Under the pieces are notes generated by a model. The model saw nothing but the letters and a program-made list of their open reading frames with translations, was not told the DNA's origin and ran no database searches. From Asaia bogorensis (GTDB lineage Bacteria > Pseudomonadota > Alphaproteobacteria > Acetobacterales > Acetobacteraceae): a stretch of DNA of 12,969 nucleotides. The position numbers and the translations under genes were made by a program. Below, in pieces: positions 6,216 through 12,969 of the stretch. Each line of letters opens with the position of its first letter. Position 1 is the first letter of the stretch. The DNA lies in assembly GCA_945886995.1 (NCBI GenBank), contig CAMCZJ010000072.1, positions 1 through 12,969 on the forward strand, given 5' to 3'.

Positions 6216-7520
6216 ATGCGCATCGCCATGATCGGGGCCGGCTATGTCGGCTTGGTATCCGGCGCATGCTTCGCCGAATTCGGCGTGGATGTGACGGTGA
6301 TGGATGTGGACCCAGCCAAGATCGCCGCGCTGCATGAAGGGCGCATGCCGATCTATGAACCGGGGCTGGATAAGCTTGTTGCGGAGAATGTCGCGGCTGG
6401 GCGGCTTGGCTTCACCACGGATTTGAAGGCGGCCATTGCCGGGGCGGATGCGGTTTTCCTGGCAGTCGGCACGCCAACGCGGCGCGGCGATGGCCATGCC
6501 GATCTTTCCTATGTTTACGCGGCGGCGGAGGACGTAGCGCGCGCCGCGACCGGCCCCCTGGTGCTGGTGACGAAATCCACCGTGCCGGTTGGCACCGGGC
6601 GGGAAGTGCGCGCCATTGTGCAGCGTGTGCGCCCGGAACTTGCCATCAGCGTTGCCTCAAACCCCGAATTCTTACGCGAAGGCAGCGCGATTGGCGATTT
6701 CATGCGTCCGGACCGCGTGGTGATTGGCACCGAAGATGAACAGGGCTTAGCGGCACTGAAACGGCTTTATCGCCCGCTTTATTTGATTGAAACGCCAGTA
6801 CTGGCCACAAGCCTTGAGACGGCAGAGCTGATCAAATACGCCGCCAATGCCTTCCTGGCGACCAAGATCACTTTCATCAATGAAATCGCTGATCTTTGCG
6901 AAAAGGTTGGCGCCGATGTGCATGATGTGGCGCGCGGTATGGGCCTTGATGGGCGGATCGGGCGCAAATTCCTCCATCCCGGCCCGGGCTATGGCGGTTC
7001 CTGCTTCCCCAAGGATACGCTGGCGCTGGCCCGCACCGCGCAGGATGCCGGCGCGCCGATCAAGCTGGTGGAAGCCACCGTTGCGGTGAATGAGGCACGC
7101 AAGGCGCAAATGGCGGATCGTATCCTGGCCGCGCTTGGCCCAAACCCAGCGGGCAAGACCGTTGCCGTGCTGGGCCTGACCTTCAAGCCGGAAACCGATG
7201 ACATGCGCGATGCGCCATCGCTGGTGATCCTGCCCAAGCTGGCGGCGGCGGGTGTTGCGCTGCGTGCCTTTGACCCGCAGCCTGGCCATGCCCGCCAAGT
7301 GCTGCCCCAGGCCGTGCATTATGCCGAAAGCCCGCTGGATGCGGCGACGGGGGCGGATGCGCTGGTGGTGCTGACGGAATGGAATGAATTCCGGGCACTT
7401 GCGCCGGATCGCCTGAAATCCGCCATGAAGGGCAGTATCATTCTGGATCTTCGCAATATCTGGGAACCTGCGGCGATGCGCGCTGCCGGCTTCACTTACT
7501 CTTCAATTGGCCGCCCCTGA
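6216..7520 (+). CDS. ugd: UDP-glucose 6-dehydrogenase
   Basis: Oxidises UDP-glucose to UDP-glucuronate with two NAD+ in the cytosol, supplying precursor for capsule, exopolysaccharide or lipid decoration. The 434-residue protein has the N-terminal NAD-binding GAGYVG (residues 7-12), TKSTVPVGT (119-127), NPEFLREG (149-156) and the central-domain ELIKYAANAFLATKITFINE (204-223, with the catalytic-region Lys207 and Asn211). The thiohemiacetal-forming cysteine is Cys263 in GYGGSCFPKD. The C-terminal nucleotide-sugar part is marked by LGLTFKPETDDMRDAPS. Length is typical of the bacterial type II enzyme. The ATG at 6216 is fixed by AAGGAG six bases upstream. GDP-mannose and UDP-GlcNAc dehydrogenases are relatives, but the motif set fits UDP-glucose best. 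The next gene begins 11 bp after its stop, so both probably work in the same sugar-nucleotide route. Confidence 0.93.
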   Translation: MRIAMIGAGYVGLVSGACFAEFGVDVTVMDVDPAKIAALHEGRMPIYEPGLDKLVAENVAAGRLGFTTDLKAAIAGADAVFLAVGTPTRRGDGHADLSYVYAAAEDVARAATGPLVLVTKSTVPVGTGREVRAIVQRVRPELAISVASNPEFLREGSAIGDFMRPDRVVIGTEDEQGLAALKRLYRPLYLIETPVLATSLETAELIKYAANAFLATKITFINEIADLCEKVGADVHDVARGMGLDGRIGRKFLHPGPGYGGSCFPKDTLALARTAQDAGAPIKLVEATVAVNEARKAQMADRILAALGPNPAGKTVAVLGLTFKPETDDMRDAPSLVILPKLAAAGVALRAFDPQPGHARQVLPQAVHYAESPLDAATGADALVVLTEWNEFRALAPDRLKSAMKGSIILDLRNIWEPAAMRAAGFTYSSIGRP

Positions 7521-7531
7521 GAGCCCGCATC

Positions 7532-8944
7532 ATGACCGGATTCAACCATCGCTTCGACCCAACCGTGCTGCGCGAATATGATATTCGCGGCATTGTCGGC
7601 AAAACCCTGAACCCGGAAGATGCCTATGCGATTGGCCGCTGCTTTGGCAGCGTTGTCAGCCGTGACGGCGGCACGCGTGTGGCGGTTGGCTATGATGGCC
7701 GGCTGCATTCGCCCGAGATGGAAGCGCAGCTTGTCGCAGGCTTGCGCGCCTGCGGGCTGGAAGTGGTGCGGATTGGGCTTTGCGCGACGCCGATGCTCTA
7801 TTACGCGGCCTATGCTTTGGAAGCGGATGGCGCGGCCATGGTGACCGGCAGCCATAACCCGCCCGACTATAACGGCTTCAAGATGATGATCGGCAAGAAG
7901 CCCTTCTACGGCGCGCAGATTCAGCAAATTGGCCGCATGGCTGCCGAAGGCGATGTGGTGCCGGAAGCCGCCGGCAGCGACCGCGCCGTGGATATCGCAA
8001 CGCGCTATGCCGACCGGGTATTGCAGGATTGGGATGGCGGGGACCGCGCGCTGAAAGTGGTGTGGGATCCGGGCAATGGCTCCGCCGGGCCGATTGTGAA
8101 GGCGCTGGCGGCGCGCCTGCCAGGGCATCACATGGTGATCAATGCCGACGTGGATGGCCGCTTCCCGAACCATCACCCCGACCCGACAGTGCCCAAAAAC
8201 CTGGAGCAATTGATCGCTGCCGTGGCGCGCGAAGGTGCTGATCTTGGCATTGCCTTTGATGGCGATGGGGACCGCATCGGCATCGTGGATAATGAAGGCC
8301 ATGTTTTGTTCGGCGATCAATTGATGATTGTGCTGGCGCGTGATGTGCTGAAAGCGAAGCCCGGGGCAACGATCATCGCGGATGTGAAGGCATCCCAGGT
8401 GCTGTTCGATGAAATCGCCAAGGCGGGCGGGAAGCCGCTTATGTGGAAGACCGGGCATTCGCTGATCAAGGCGAAAATGGCCGAAACGGGCAGCCCGCTG
8501 GCTGGTGAAATGTCGGGCCACATTTTCTTCGCCGATAAATGGTACGGCTTTGATGATGCGCCTTATTCCGCGGTGCGGCTGCTGGGCATTGTGGCCCGCC
8601 TTTCCGGCCCGCTTTCCGCGCTGCGCGCTGCACTGCCGCAGGTGATCAACACACCGGAATTACGGTTTGATTGCACCGAGGCGCGCAAATTCGAAGTGGT
8701 GCGTGAAGTGAAGGAACGCTTGGCCGCCGCGGGCGCCAAGGTGCAGGATGTTGATGGCGTGCGCGTGCTGACCGATGATGGCTGGTGGCTGCTGCGCGCT
8801 TCGAATACCCAGGCCGTGCTGGTGGCCCGCGTGGAGGCTTCCAGTGAAGCCGGGCTTGAACGCCTGAAAGCCGATCTGGCGCGCCAGATCACGGCAAGTG
8901 GCCTGGCCGTGCCGGATTTCTCCGGCGCCAATGCGGGGCATTGA
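7532..8944 (+). CDS. Phosphomannomutase/phosphoglucomutase
   Basis: Interconverts hexose-6-phosphate and hexose-1-phosphate (mannose and/or glucose) through a phosphoserine and a glucose-1,6-bisphosphate intermediate, feeding GDP-mannose and UDP-glucose synthesis in the cytosol. The 470-residue length and motifs fit the AlgC/PgmG class. The phosphoserine is Ser107 in TGSHNPP (residues 105-111). The magnesium loop is DGDGDR (243-248), the sugar-specificity loop is GEMSGH (325-330), and the phosphate-binding loop is RASNTQ (422-427). The GEMSGH form is common to dual-specificity PMM/PGM enzymes, so I leave the symbol open. The ATG at 7532 lies 11 bp after the ugd stop with only a weak Shine-Dalgarno, consistent with translation coupled to ugd. 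PGM activity would make the glucose-1-phosphate that ultimately becomes the Ugd substrate. Confidence 0.93.
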   Translation: MTGFNHRFDPTVLREYDIRGIVGKTLNPEDAYAIGRCFGSVVSRDGGTRVAVGYDGRLHSPEMEAQLVAGLRACGLEVVRIGLCATPMLYYAAYALEADGAAMVTGSHNPPDYNGFKMMIGKKPFYGAQIQQIGRMAAEGDVVPEAAGSDRAVDIATRYADRVLQDWDGGDRALKVVWDPGNGSAGPIVKALAARLPGHHMVINADVDGRFPNHHPDPTVPKNLEQLIAAVAREGADLGIAFDGDGDRIGIVDNEGHVLFGDQLMIVLARDVLKAKPGATIIADVKASQVLFDEIAKAGGKPLMWKTGHSLIKAKMAETGSPLAGEMSGHIFFADKWYGFDDAPYSAVRLLGIVARLSGPLSALRAALPQVINTPELRFDCTEARKFEVVREVKERLAAAGAKVQDVDGVRVLTDDGWWLLRASNTQAVLVARVEASSEAGLERLKADLARQITASGLAVPDFSGANAGH

Positions 8945-8966
8945 GGCAAGGCGCCACTTCGGGTTA

Positions 8967-8999
8967 CGGTTCCTTCATCTTGAACAAGGGAAGGAACCG
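8967..8999 (+). promoter_or_regulatory. Perfect 10-bp hairpin enclosing the ribosome binding site of the Bug gene
   Basis: CGGTTCCTTC (8967-8976) is exactly complementary to GAAGGAACCG (8990-8999), and the 13-base spacer contains a further CTT/AAG pairing with a GAAC loop. The right arm contains AAGGA (8991-8995), the Shine-Dalgarno 7 bases before the ATG at 9003, so the folded mRNA would hide it. No T run follows, which argues against a simple terminator for the upstream genes. It could be a translational switch, an mRNA end or stability element, or a protein-binding operator. Confidence 0.5.
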
Positions 9000-9002
9000 G
9001 GG

Positions 9003-9980
9003 ATGAAACTAAATCGTCGTCATGTCTTGATTGCGGGCGCCGTGCTGGCGGCGCCGGCCACGTTGCGCGCGCAGGATTTCCCAACGCGGCCCATTCGCAT
9101 CATCGTCCCCTTCCCCGCCGGCGGCACCACAGATTTGCTCGCGCGGCTTTTCGCGCAACGCATGACAGAAACGCTTGGACAGTCTGTTGTGGTAGAAAAT
9201 CGTGGCGGTGGCGGTGGTTCGATCGGTGCTGATGTTGTCGCGAAGGCAGCGCCTGATGGCTACACGCTGCTGATGCACAACATCACCTTCCCGACGACCA
9301 CGGCGGCGATGACACTCGCGGGCCGGCCGCCGCATGATATTGAACGGGATTTCGCGCCTCTGTCGCTCGGCGCCAATGTGCCGCTGGTGATCCTGGCCAA
9401 TCCTTCAGTGCCAGTCACAGATTTGCGGAGCTTTGTTACCTGGGCCAAGGCGCAAGGCTCCCCGCCCTTTTATGGCTCGACCGGGCCTGGTTCCTTTATG
9501 AATATGGTGGGCGAAGTGCTGAAACGCGACGCCGGCATTGCCATGGAACATGTGCCGTTCCGCGGTGCGGCGCCGATGATCCAGGAATTGATTGCGGGGC
9601 GGGTGCAATTCGGCGGGGATCAGATTTCCACCTGCTTCGGCCATGTGCGCGCCGGTGCGCTAAAGGGGCTGGCCACCACCGCATCCAAGCGCGCCAAGAT
9701 TCTGCCCGATGTACCGACGGTGCGCGAACAGGGTTTTGCAGCGCTGGAATTGGAAGGCTGGAATGGCTTCTTCGCGCCCGCGCGCACGCCAGCGCCCATC
9801 ATGGCGCGCCTTCAACGCGAAATTGCCGCGGCGGCGGCGCAGCCCGATTTCATCCGTCGCTGCGAAGAAGTCGGCGCGGAAGCCGTGGGGTCTGATTCCG
9901 AGAGCTTCGGCGCCATGGTGCGCGCCCAGGCGGCGAAAATCCGCGATCTGGTGGCGAGTGTGCAGTTGAAGCCAGAGTGA
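9003..9980 (+). CDS. Bug/TctC-family periplasmic substrate-binding protein
   Basis: Periplasmic solute-binding protein of the tripartite tricarboxylate transporter (TTT) type, the Bug family first described in Bordetella, which bind carboxylates and related small molecules. The 325-residue protein begins with a signal peptide. Arg5-Arg6 is followed by HVLIAG, which fits a Tat-like RR motif, and cleavage is likely after LRA (residue 23). Family hallmarks follow: RPIRIIVPFPAGGTTDLLAR, a glycine-rich GGGGGSIGADVVAKA, and PDGYTLL near residues 83-89. The ATG at 9003 is chosen because AAGGA lies 7 bases upstream and the signal peptide starts there; the frame is open further upstream into the preceding gene. 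No TctA or TctB membrane partner is in the window, as is usual for the many orphan Bug proteins of these bacteria. The ligand cannot be inferred. The following hydrolase gene starts within a few bases. Confidence 0.92.
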   Translation: MKLNRRHVLIAGAVLAAPATLRAQDFPTRPIRIIVPFPAGGTTDLLARLFAQRMTETLGQSVVVENRGGGGGSIGADVVAKAAPDGYTLLMHNITFPTTTAAMTLAGRPPHDIERDFAPLSLGANVPLVILANPSVPVTDLRSFVTWAKAQGSPPFYGSTGPGSFMNMVGEVLKRDAGIAMEHVPFRGAAPMIQELIAGRVQFGGDQISTCFGHVRAGALKGLATTASKRAKILPDVPTVREQGFAALELEGWNGFFAPARTPAPIMARLQREIAAAAAQPDFIRRCEEVGAEAVGSDSESFGAMVRAQAAKIRDLVASVQLKPE

Positions 9981-9988
9981 GAATACCA

Positions 9989-11008
9989 ATGACCGAAGCC
10001 CCTGAATCCAGCCTGATTGCCACACGTGAAGGCGCCGCCGGCACCATTCTGATGAACCGGCCCAAGGCGCTGAATGCGCTCAATCAGGAAATGATCCGGG
10101 GCTTCGCTGCGGCCATTGCGGATTGGCGGCATGATGCTTCCGTAAAGCTTGCGCTGCTGGAAGGTGCCGGCGGGCGTGCCTTTTGCGCGGGTGGCGATGT
10201 GCGCGCCGTACGCGCGGCATCGGTCGCGGGTGATCGCGCGGCGGTGGAGGCGTTTTTCTCGGAAGAATATGCCGTGAATGCCGGTATTGCCGATTTCGGC
10301 AAGCCTTGGGTCAGCCTGATTGATGGCGTTTGCATGGGCGGCGGCATTGGCGTTTCGGTGCATGGATCACACCGCATCGTCACCAATCACGCCATGTTCG
10401 CCATGCCAGAAACCGCGATTGCGCTATTCCCGGATGTTGGCACTTCATTCGCGCTGCCGCGCCTGCCTGGTGCGCTTGGCATGTGGCTGGCGCTGACTGG
10501 TGCACGCTTGAATGGCGCAGATGCGGTGCATGCAGGGTTGGCCACGCATTTCACAACGCGTGAGGCGCTGCCGGCTTTGCGCGCTGCACTGATTGCTGGC
10601 GATATCGGCGCGGTTGCGCGGTTTTGCGAAGCCGCGCCTGCGCCAAGCTTCGCGCCGCATCGCGCCGCGATTGATCGCTGCTTTGGTGCGGGGTCCATCC
10701 CGGCTATTCTGGCCGCGCTGGAAGCGGAAGGGACAGATTGGGCGCGCGAACAGCTTGGGGTGCTGCATCACGCCTCACCAACATCGCTGTTTGTGACGCA
10801 TGAATTGCTGAGCCGTGGCGCCAAGCGTGATCTGGCCGGCTGCCTTGCCATGGAATTGGCACTGACGCGGGTGGTGGTGAATGACCATCCGGATTTCCGC
10901 GAAGGTGTGCGCGCGGTACTGGTGGATAAGGACCATAAGCCGCAATGGCAGCCCGCCAGCATTGCTGCGGTGGATCAGGCAGCGATTCAGGCGATGTTCA
11001 AGGTTTGA
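9989..11008 (+). CDS. 3-hydroxyisobutyryl-CoA hydrolase-type enzyme (enoyl-CoA hydratase/isomerase superfamily)
   Basis: Likely hydrolyses 3-hydroxyisobutyryl-CoA in valine breakdown, in the cytosol. It belongs to the crotonase superfamily. The 339-residue length is longer than plain enoyl-CoA hydratases (about 260) and matches the HIBCH branch. Visible motifs are the oxyanion-hole region AFCAGGDV (residues 64-71), MGGGIGVSVHGSHRIV (116-131), and MPETAIALFPDVG (139-151). The last contains Glu141 and Asp149, with the same eight-residue spacing as the catalytic pair of human HIBCH. The C-terminal FREGVRAVLVDKD stretch is also characteristic of this branch. The ATG at 9989 is preferred; GTG at 9977, overlapping the Bug stop, would add four residues. 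Neither has a strong Shine-Dalgarno, so coupling to the Bug gene is likely. Other 2-enoyl or hydroxyacyl-CoA substrates cannot be excluded. Its stop abuts the stop of the convergent transporter. Confidence 0.88.
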   Translation: MTEAPESSLIATREGAAGTILMNRPKALNALNQEMIRGFAAAIADWRHDASVKLALLEGAGGRAFCAGGDVRAVRAASVAGDRAAVEAFFSEEYAVNAGIADFGKPWVSLIDGVCMGGGIGVSVHGSHRIVTNHAMFAMPETAIALFPDVGTSFALPRLPGALGMWLALTGARLNGADAVHAGLATHFTTREALPALRAALIAGDIGAVARFCEAAPAPSFAPHRAAIDRCFGAGSIPAILAALEAEGTDWAREQLGVLHHASPTSLFVTHELLSRGAKRDLAGCLAMELALTRVVVNDHPDFREGVRAVLVDKDHKPQWQPASIAAVDQAAIQAMFKV

Positions 11009-11914
11009 TCATCGCCCAATCAGCACCAGCACCACGCCAGCCACAACGGCAAGTGCACCGATAATGTCGGTGCGTTTCATTTTCTCCTTCAAGAAAAACT
11101 TGCTAAACAGCAGCGTGAACAAAATCTCCACCTGACCAACAGCGCGCACCAGTGCGACAGGTGCCAGCGCGAAGCCGGTAAACCAACAGGCGGAACCACA
11201 GGCCGAAAGCGCGCCCACTTGCGCGGAAGATCGCCAGGTGGAGAAAACTGCGCCCACACTGGCAGGTTCACGCAATACCAGCCAACCGCCCTGCATGATG
11301 GTCTGCATGACATTGATGACCACCAGGGTTTCAAGGGCGCGCAGCACCACATCCGGCCCCTGCAATTCCTGCGTCGCCGCACGAATGGCCAGCGCGCAAA
11401 GCGCGAAGGCGAAACCTGCCCCCAAGCCACATAATGCGGCGGGCTGGACCGTAGCGCGTAGCATTTCGCCAAGCGAACCAACGCGGCCAGCGAGCGACAG
11501 GTACAACGTGCCGCCCACTGAAACGGCAATGCCGGCCCAGGCGAGCGGCGCGAAATTCTCACCCAGCAACAACAGCGCAAGAAAGGCCGCCTGCACCGCT
11601 TCGGTCTTGGCGTAAGCCGTGCCGACCGCGAAGCCGCGATGCGCGAAGGACATGATCAGCAGATTGGTGCCGATGATCTGCCCAAGCCCGCCTAGTGCGG
11701 CGTAGAGGAAGAACATCGGTGTCGGCGCAGAAAGCGCGCCGCCAAAGATCAGCATGTATAGCCCAACCAGCGCCATGCCGACCGGCACACCGTAAAGGTA
11801 GCGCACCACGGCGGCGGCATTGACGGAAAGTTGCCCGCGCAGCCTTTGCTGCAAGGCGGTGCGCCAGGTTTGAAACAGCGCGGCGATGATGGTGGCGGCA
11901 ACCCAAAGCGGCAT
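11009..11914 (-). CDS. EamA-family (drug/metabolite superfamily) transporter
   Basis: Inner-membrane permease of the drug/metabolite transporter superfamily, which move small metabolites in or out by secondary transport. The 301-residue protein is hydrophobic throughout with about ten predicted membrane segments in two EamA repeats, roughly residues 5-140 and 155-300. The end of each half shows the usual pattern, for example LLLGENFAPLAWAGIAVSVGG in the first and FFLKEKMKRTDIIGALAVVAG in the second. The ATG at 11914 overlaps the stop of the upstream enzyme as TGATG and has GAGG eight bases ahead of it. This indicates coupled translation and suggests the transporter handles the substrate or product of that enzyme. 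The substrate itself cannot be read from the sequence. The gene ends immediately next to the convergent hydrolase stop, with no terminator between them. Confidence 0.9.
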   Translation of the reverse strand: MPLWVAATIIAALFQTWRTALQQRLRGQLSVNAAAVVRYLYGVPVGMALVGLYMLIFGGALSAPTPMFFLYAALGGLGQIIGTNLLIMSFAHRGFAVGTAYAKTEAVQAAFLALLLLGENFAPLAWAGIAVSVGGTLYLSLAGRVGSLGEMLRATVQPAALCGLGAGFAFALCALAIRAATQELQGPDVVLRALETLVVINVMQTIMQGGWLVLREPASVGAVFSTWRSSAQVGALSACGSACWFTGFALAPVALVRAVGQVEILFTLLFSKFFLKEKMKRTDIIGALAVVAGVVLVLIGR

Positions 11915-12969
11915 CAGCCGAGCCTCGGGTCTAGCCAGGGCTGCGCCATGGGCTGCCAGGGGGAAAGCTGCGCGCTCGCCTCATCCAGTTGTACACCAAG
12001 CCCCGGCGCTTGCGGCAGGCTGGCGCTGCCCTGCTGAAAGCGCAGATCATGGCCGGTGATCATAGTGAAGAAACGCTCCGTTTCGCCGAATTGCACTTCC
12101 AGCGGCAAAAGATTGGGCAGGGTCGCACAAAGATGCACGGAATGGGCGTGGCAGATCGGGCCCGTTGGATTATGCGGTGCGATTTCAATGCCCGCGGTTT
12201 GCGCGAGGGCGGCGATGCGCCGAATTTCCTCATGCCCGCCGGCATATTTGATGTCTGGCATCAGCACATCATAGCAACCCGCTTCGATGATGCAGCGATA
12301 GGCGCCAAGCCCAGCGAGGGTCTCGGCCCCCGCCAAGCGCATGCCGCGATCATTCGCCATGCTGCGCAACCGCGTGATTGCCGCGTGATTGGCTTCGGAT
12401 ACAGGGCATTCCAGCCAGAACAGGTTGAAGGGTGCGACATCACGGATCAGCGCCGCCGCACCGCCTGGCGAAAAGCGCCAGTGAGCGTCCACCATCACAT
12501 CAATCGCGCTGCCCACCGCATCACGCACGGCGGCGATGCGCGCAAGACCTTCCGCATAGGCAGCGCGTTGCGCGGGGTGTGCGGCATCTTCCCAGACCAT
12601 GGGCTCAAAAGGGGCGAGCTTGACGGCGCGAAATCCTGCCGCCACCGCGCGCTTGGCGGCGTCAGCAAAACCTGCGGGGGTGCGGGGCGAGGCGCCGCGA
12701 TTGATATTGGCATAAAGCGGCACAGCATCGCGCAAGGCGCCGCCCAGCATGGCGTGAATGGGCCGGCCTGCTTCTTGCGCTGCCACATCCCATAGCGCCT
12801 GTTCCAGACCGGAAATCACCGCATGCGCGACAAGGCCTGCCGGCGCATGTGGCAGCAGGCGCGCGAGGCGATTACGCGCGCTGGCATCCTGCCCCTTCAG
12901 CGCTGCCGATACGCGCGCAACTTCTGCGGCCAGCAAAGCCTCATGATCTGAAAGCGTGATTTCGCCAAT
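11914..12969 (-). CDS. Mandelate racemase/muconate lactonizing enzyme-family protein, N-terminus beyond window edge
   Basis: Enolase-superfamily enzyme that abstracts a proton next to a carboxylate with help from Mg2+; members are racemases or sugar-acid dehydratases. The frame is open to the right edge, leaving 351 residues visible and most of the N-terminal capping domain missing. Counting from the edge, likely metal ligands are Asp161 (VDAHWRF), Glu187 (LECPV) and Glu216 (GAETLAG). The His-Asp dyad of the mandelate racemase subgroup appears as Asp239 (PDIKYAGG) and His266 (APHNPTGP). At the KxK position only one lysine remains (Lys117 in VKLAPF). GLEQALWDVAAQEAGRPIH marks the start of the barrel. 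The MR-like fold is firm; a dehydratase acting on a sugar acid is my best guess, without a specific substrate. Its stop shares a base with the EamA start (TGATG), linking it to that transporter. Confidence 0.9.
   Translation of the reverse strand: MGEITLSDHEALLAAEVARVSAALKGQDASARNRLARLLPHAPAGLVAHAVISGLEQALWDVAAQEAGRPIHAMLGGALRDAVPLYANINRGASPRTPAGFADAAKRAVAAGFRAVKLAPFEPMVWEDAAHPAQRAAYAEGLARIAAVRDAVGSAIDVMVDAHWRFSPGGAAALIRDVAPFNLFWLECPVSEANHAAITRLRSMANDRGMRLAGAETLAGLGAYRCIIEAGCYDVLMPDIKYAGGHEEIRRIAALAQTAGIEIAPHNPTGPICHAHSVHLCATLPNLLPLEVQFGETERFFTMITGHDLRFQQGSASLPQAPGLGVQLDEASAQLSPWQPMAQPWLDPRLG

Noticed and set aside
7496..8521. A 341-codon minus-strand open frame opposite the phosphomannomutase
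   Set aside because: The plus-strand protein carries all mutase active-site motifs here, so the antisense frame is a codon-bias shadow.
8967..8999. Reading the dyad as an ordinary intrinsic terminator for the pgm operon
   Set aside because: No T run follows the right arm, and the arm contains the ribosome binding site of the next gene, so a regulatory reading fits better, though termination is not excluded.
1..12969. Mobile element, prophage, CRISPR array or defence island
   Set aside because: No transposase, integrase, terminal repeats, direct-repeat array, toxin-antitoxin pair or known defence gene was seen; base composition and codon use look uniform.

Overview
The window is GC-rich, densely coded and almost free of intergenic DNA. 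The genes suggest an alphaproteobacterium, most likely of the Acetobacteraceae (Roseomonas-like). The pointers are a class I lysyl-tRNA synthetase, a stand-alone Bug/TctC binding protein, a DinG helicase with a long N-terminal extension, and strong use of GC-ending codons. This placement is an inference from gene content. I see no rRNA, tRNA, CRISPR array, insertion sequence or phage gene, and no stretch over 300 bases lacks a gene.

Layout. Minus strand, 1-2422, transcribed leftward: asd (aspartate-semialdehyde dehydrogenase), a GNAT acetyltransferase, and the first 291 residues of a DinG-family helicase cut by the left edge. A 146-bp divergent intergenic region (2423-2568) follows. Plus strand, 2569-8944: class I lysyl-tRNA synthetase, an MprF-like membrane protein whose GTG start overlaps the synthetase stop, UDP-glucose 6-dehydrogenase, and phosphomannomutase/phosphoglucomutase. 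These four look like one envelope-directed transcription unit. Plus strand, 9003-11008: a Bug periplasmic binding protein and a 3-hydroxyisobutyryl-CoA hydrolase-type protein. Minus strand, 11009-12969: an EamA transporter and an enolase-superfamily (mandelate racemase-like) enzyme cut by the right edge, joined by a TGATG stop/start.

How the genes may work together. Asd feeds the aspartate pathway, which leads to lysine. LysRS charges tRNA-Lys. MprF proteins classically use Lys-tRNA to lysylate phosphatidylglycerol and then flip it. This makes a lysine-to-envelope theme across a divergent promoter region. However, the MprF-like protein here lacks roughly the last 200 residues, including the second GNAT lobe of the transferase, so it may be a flippase or sensor rather than a synthase. 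Ugd and PMM/PGM supply UDP-glucuronate and sugar-1-phosphates for surface polysaccharide. The racemase-like enzyme and the EamA transporter are probably a small sugar-acid or organic-acid catabolic pair.

Most of the window is ordinary chromosomal gene content. The points most worth checking are the LysRS/truncated-MprF overlap, a degenerate exonuclease-like N-terminus on DinG, a perfect 10-bp hairpin covering the ribosome binding site of the Bug gene, and a GC-rich hairpin with the asd stop codon in its loop.
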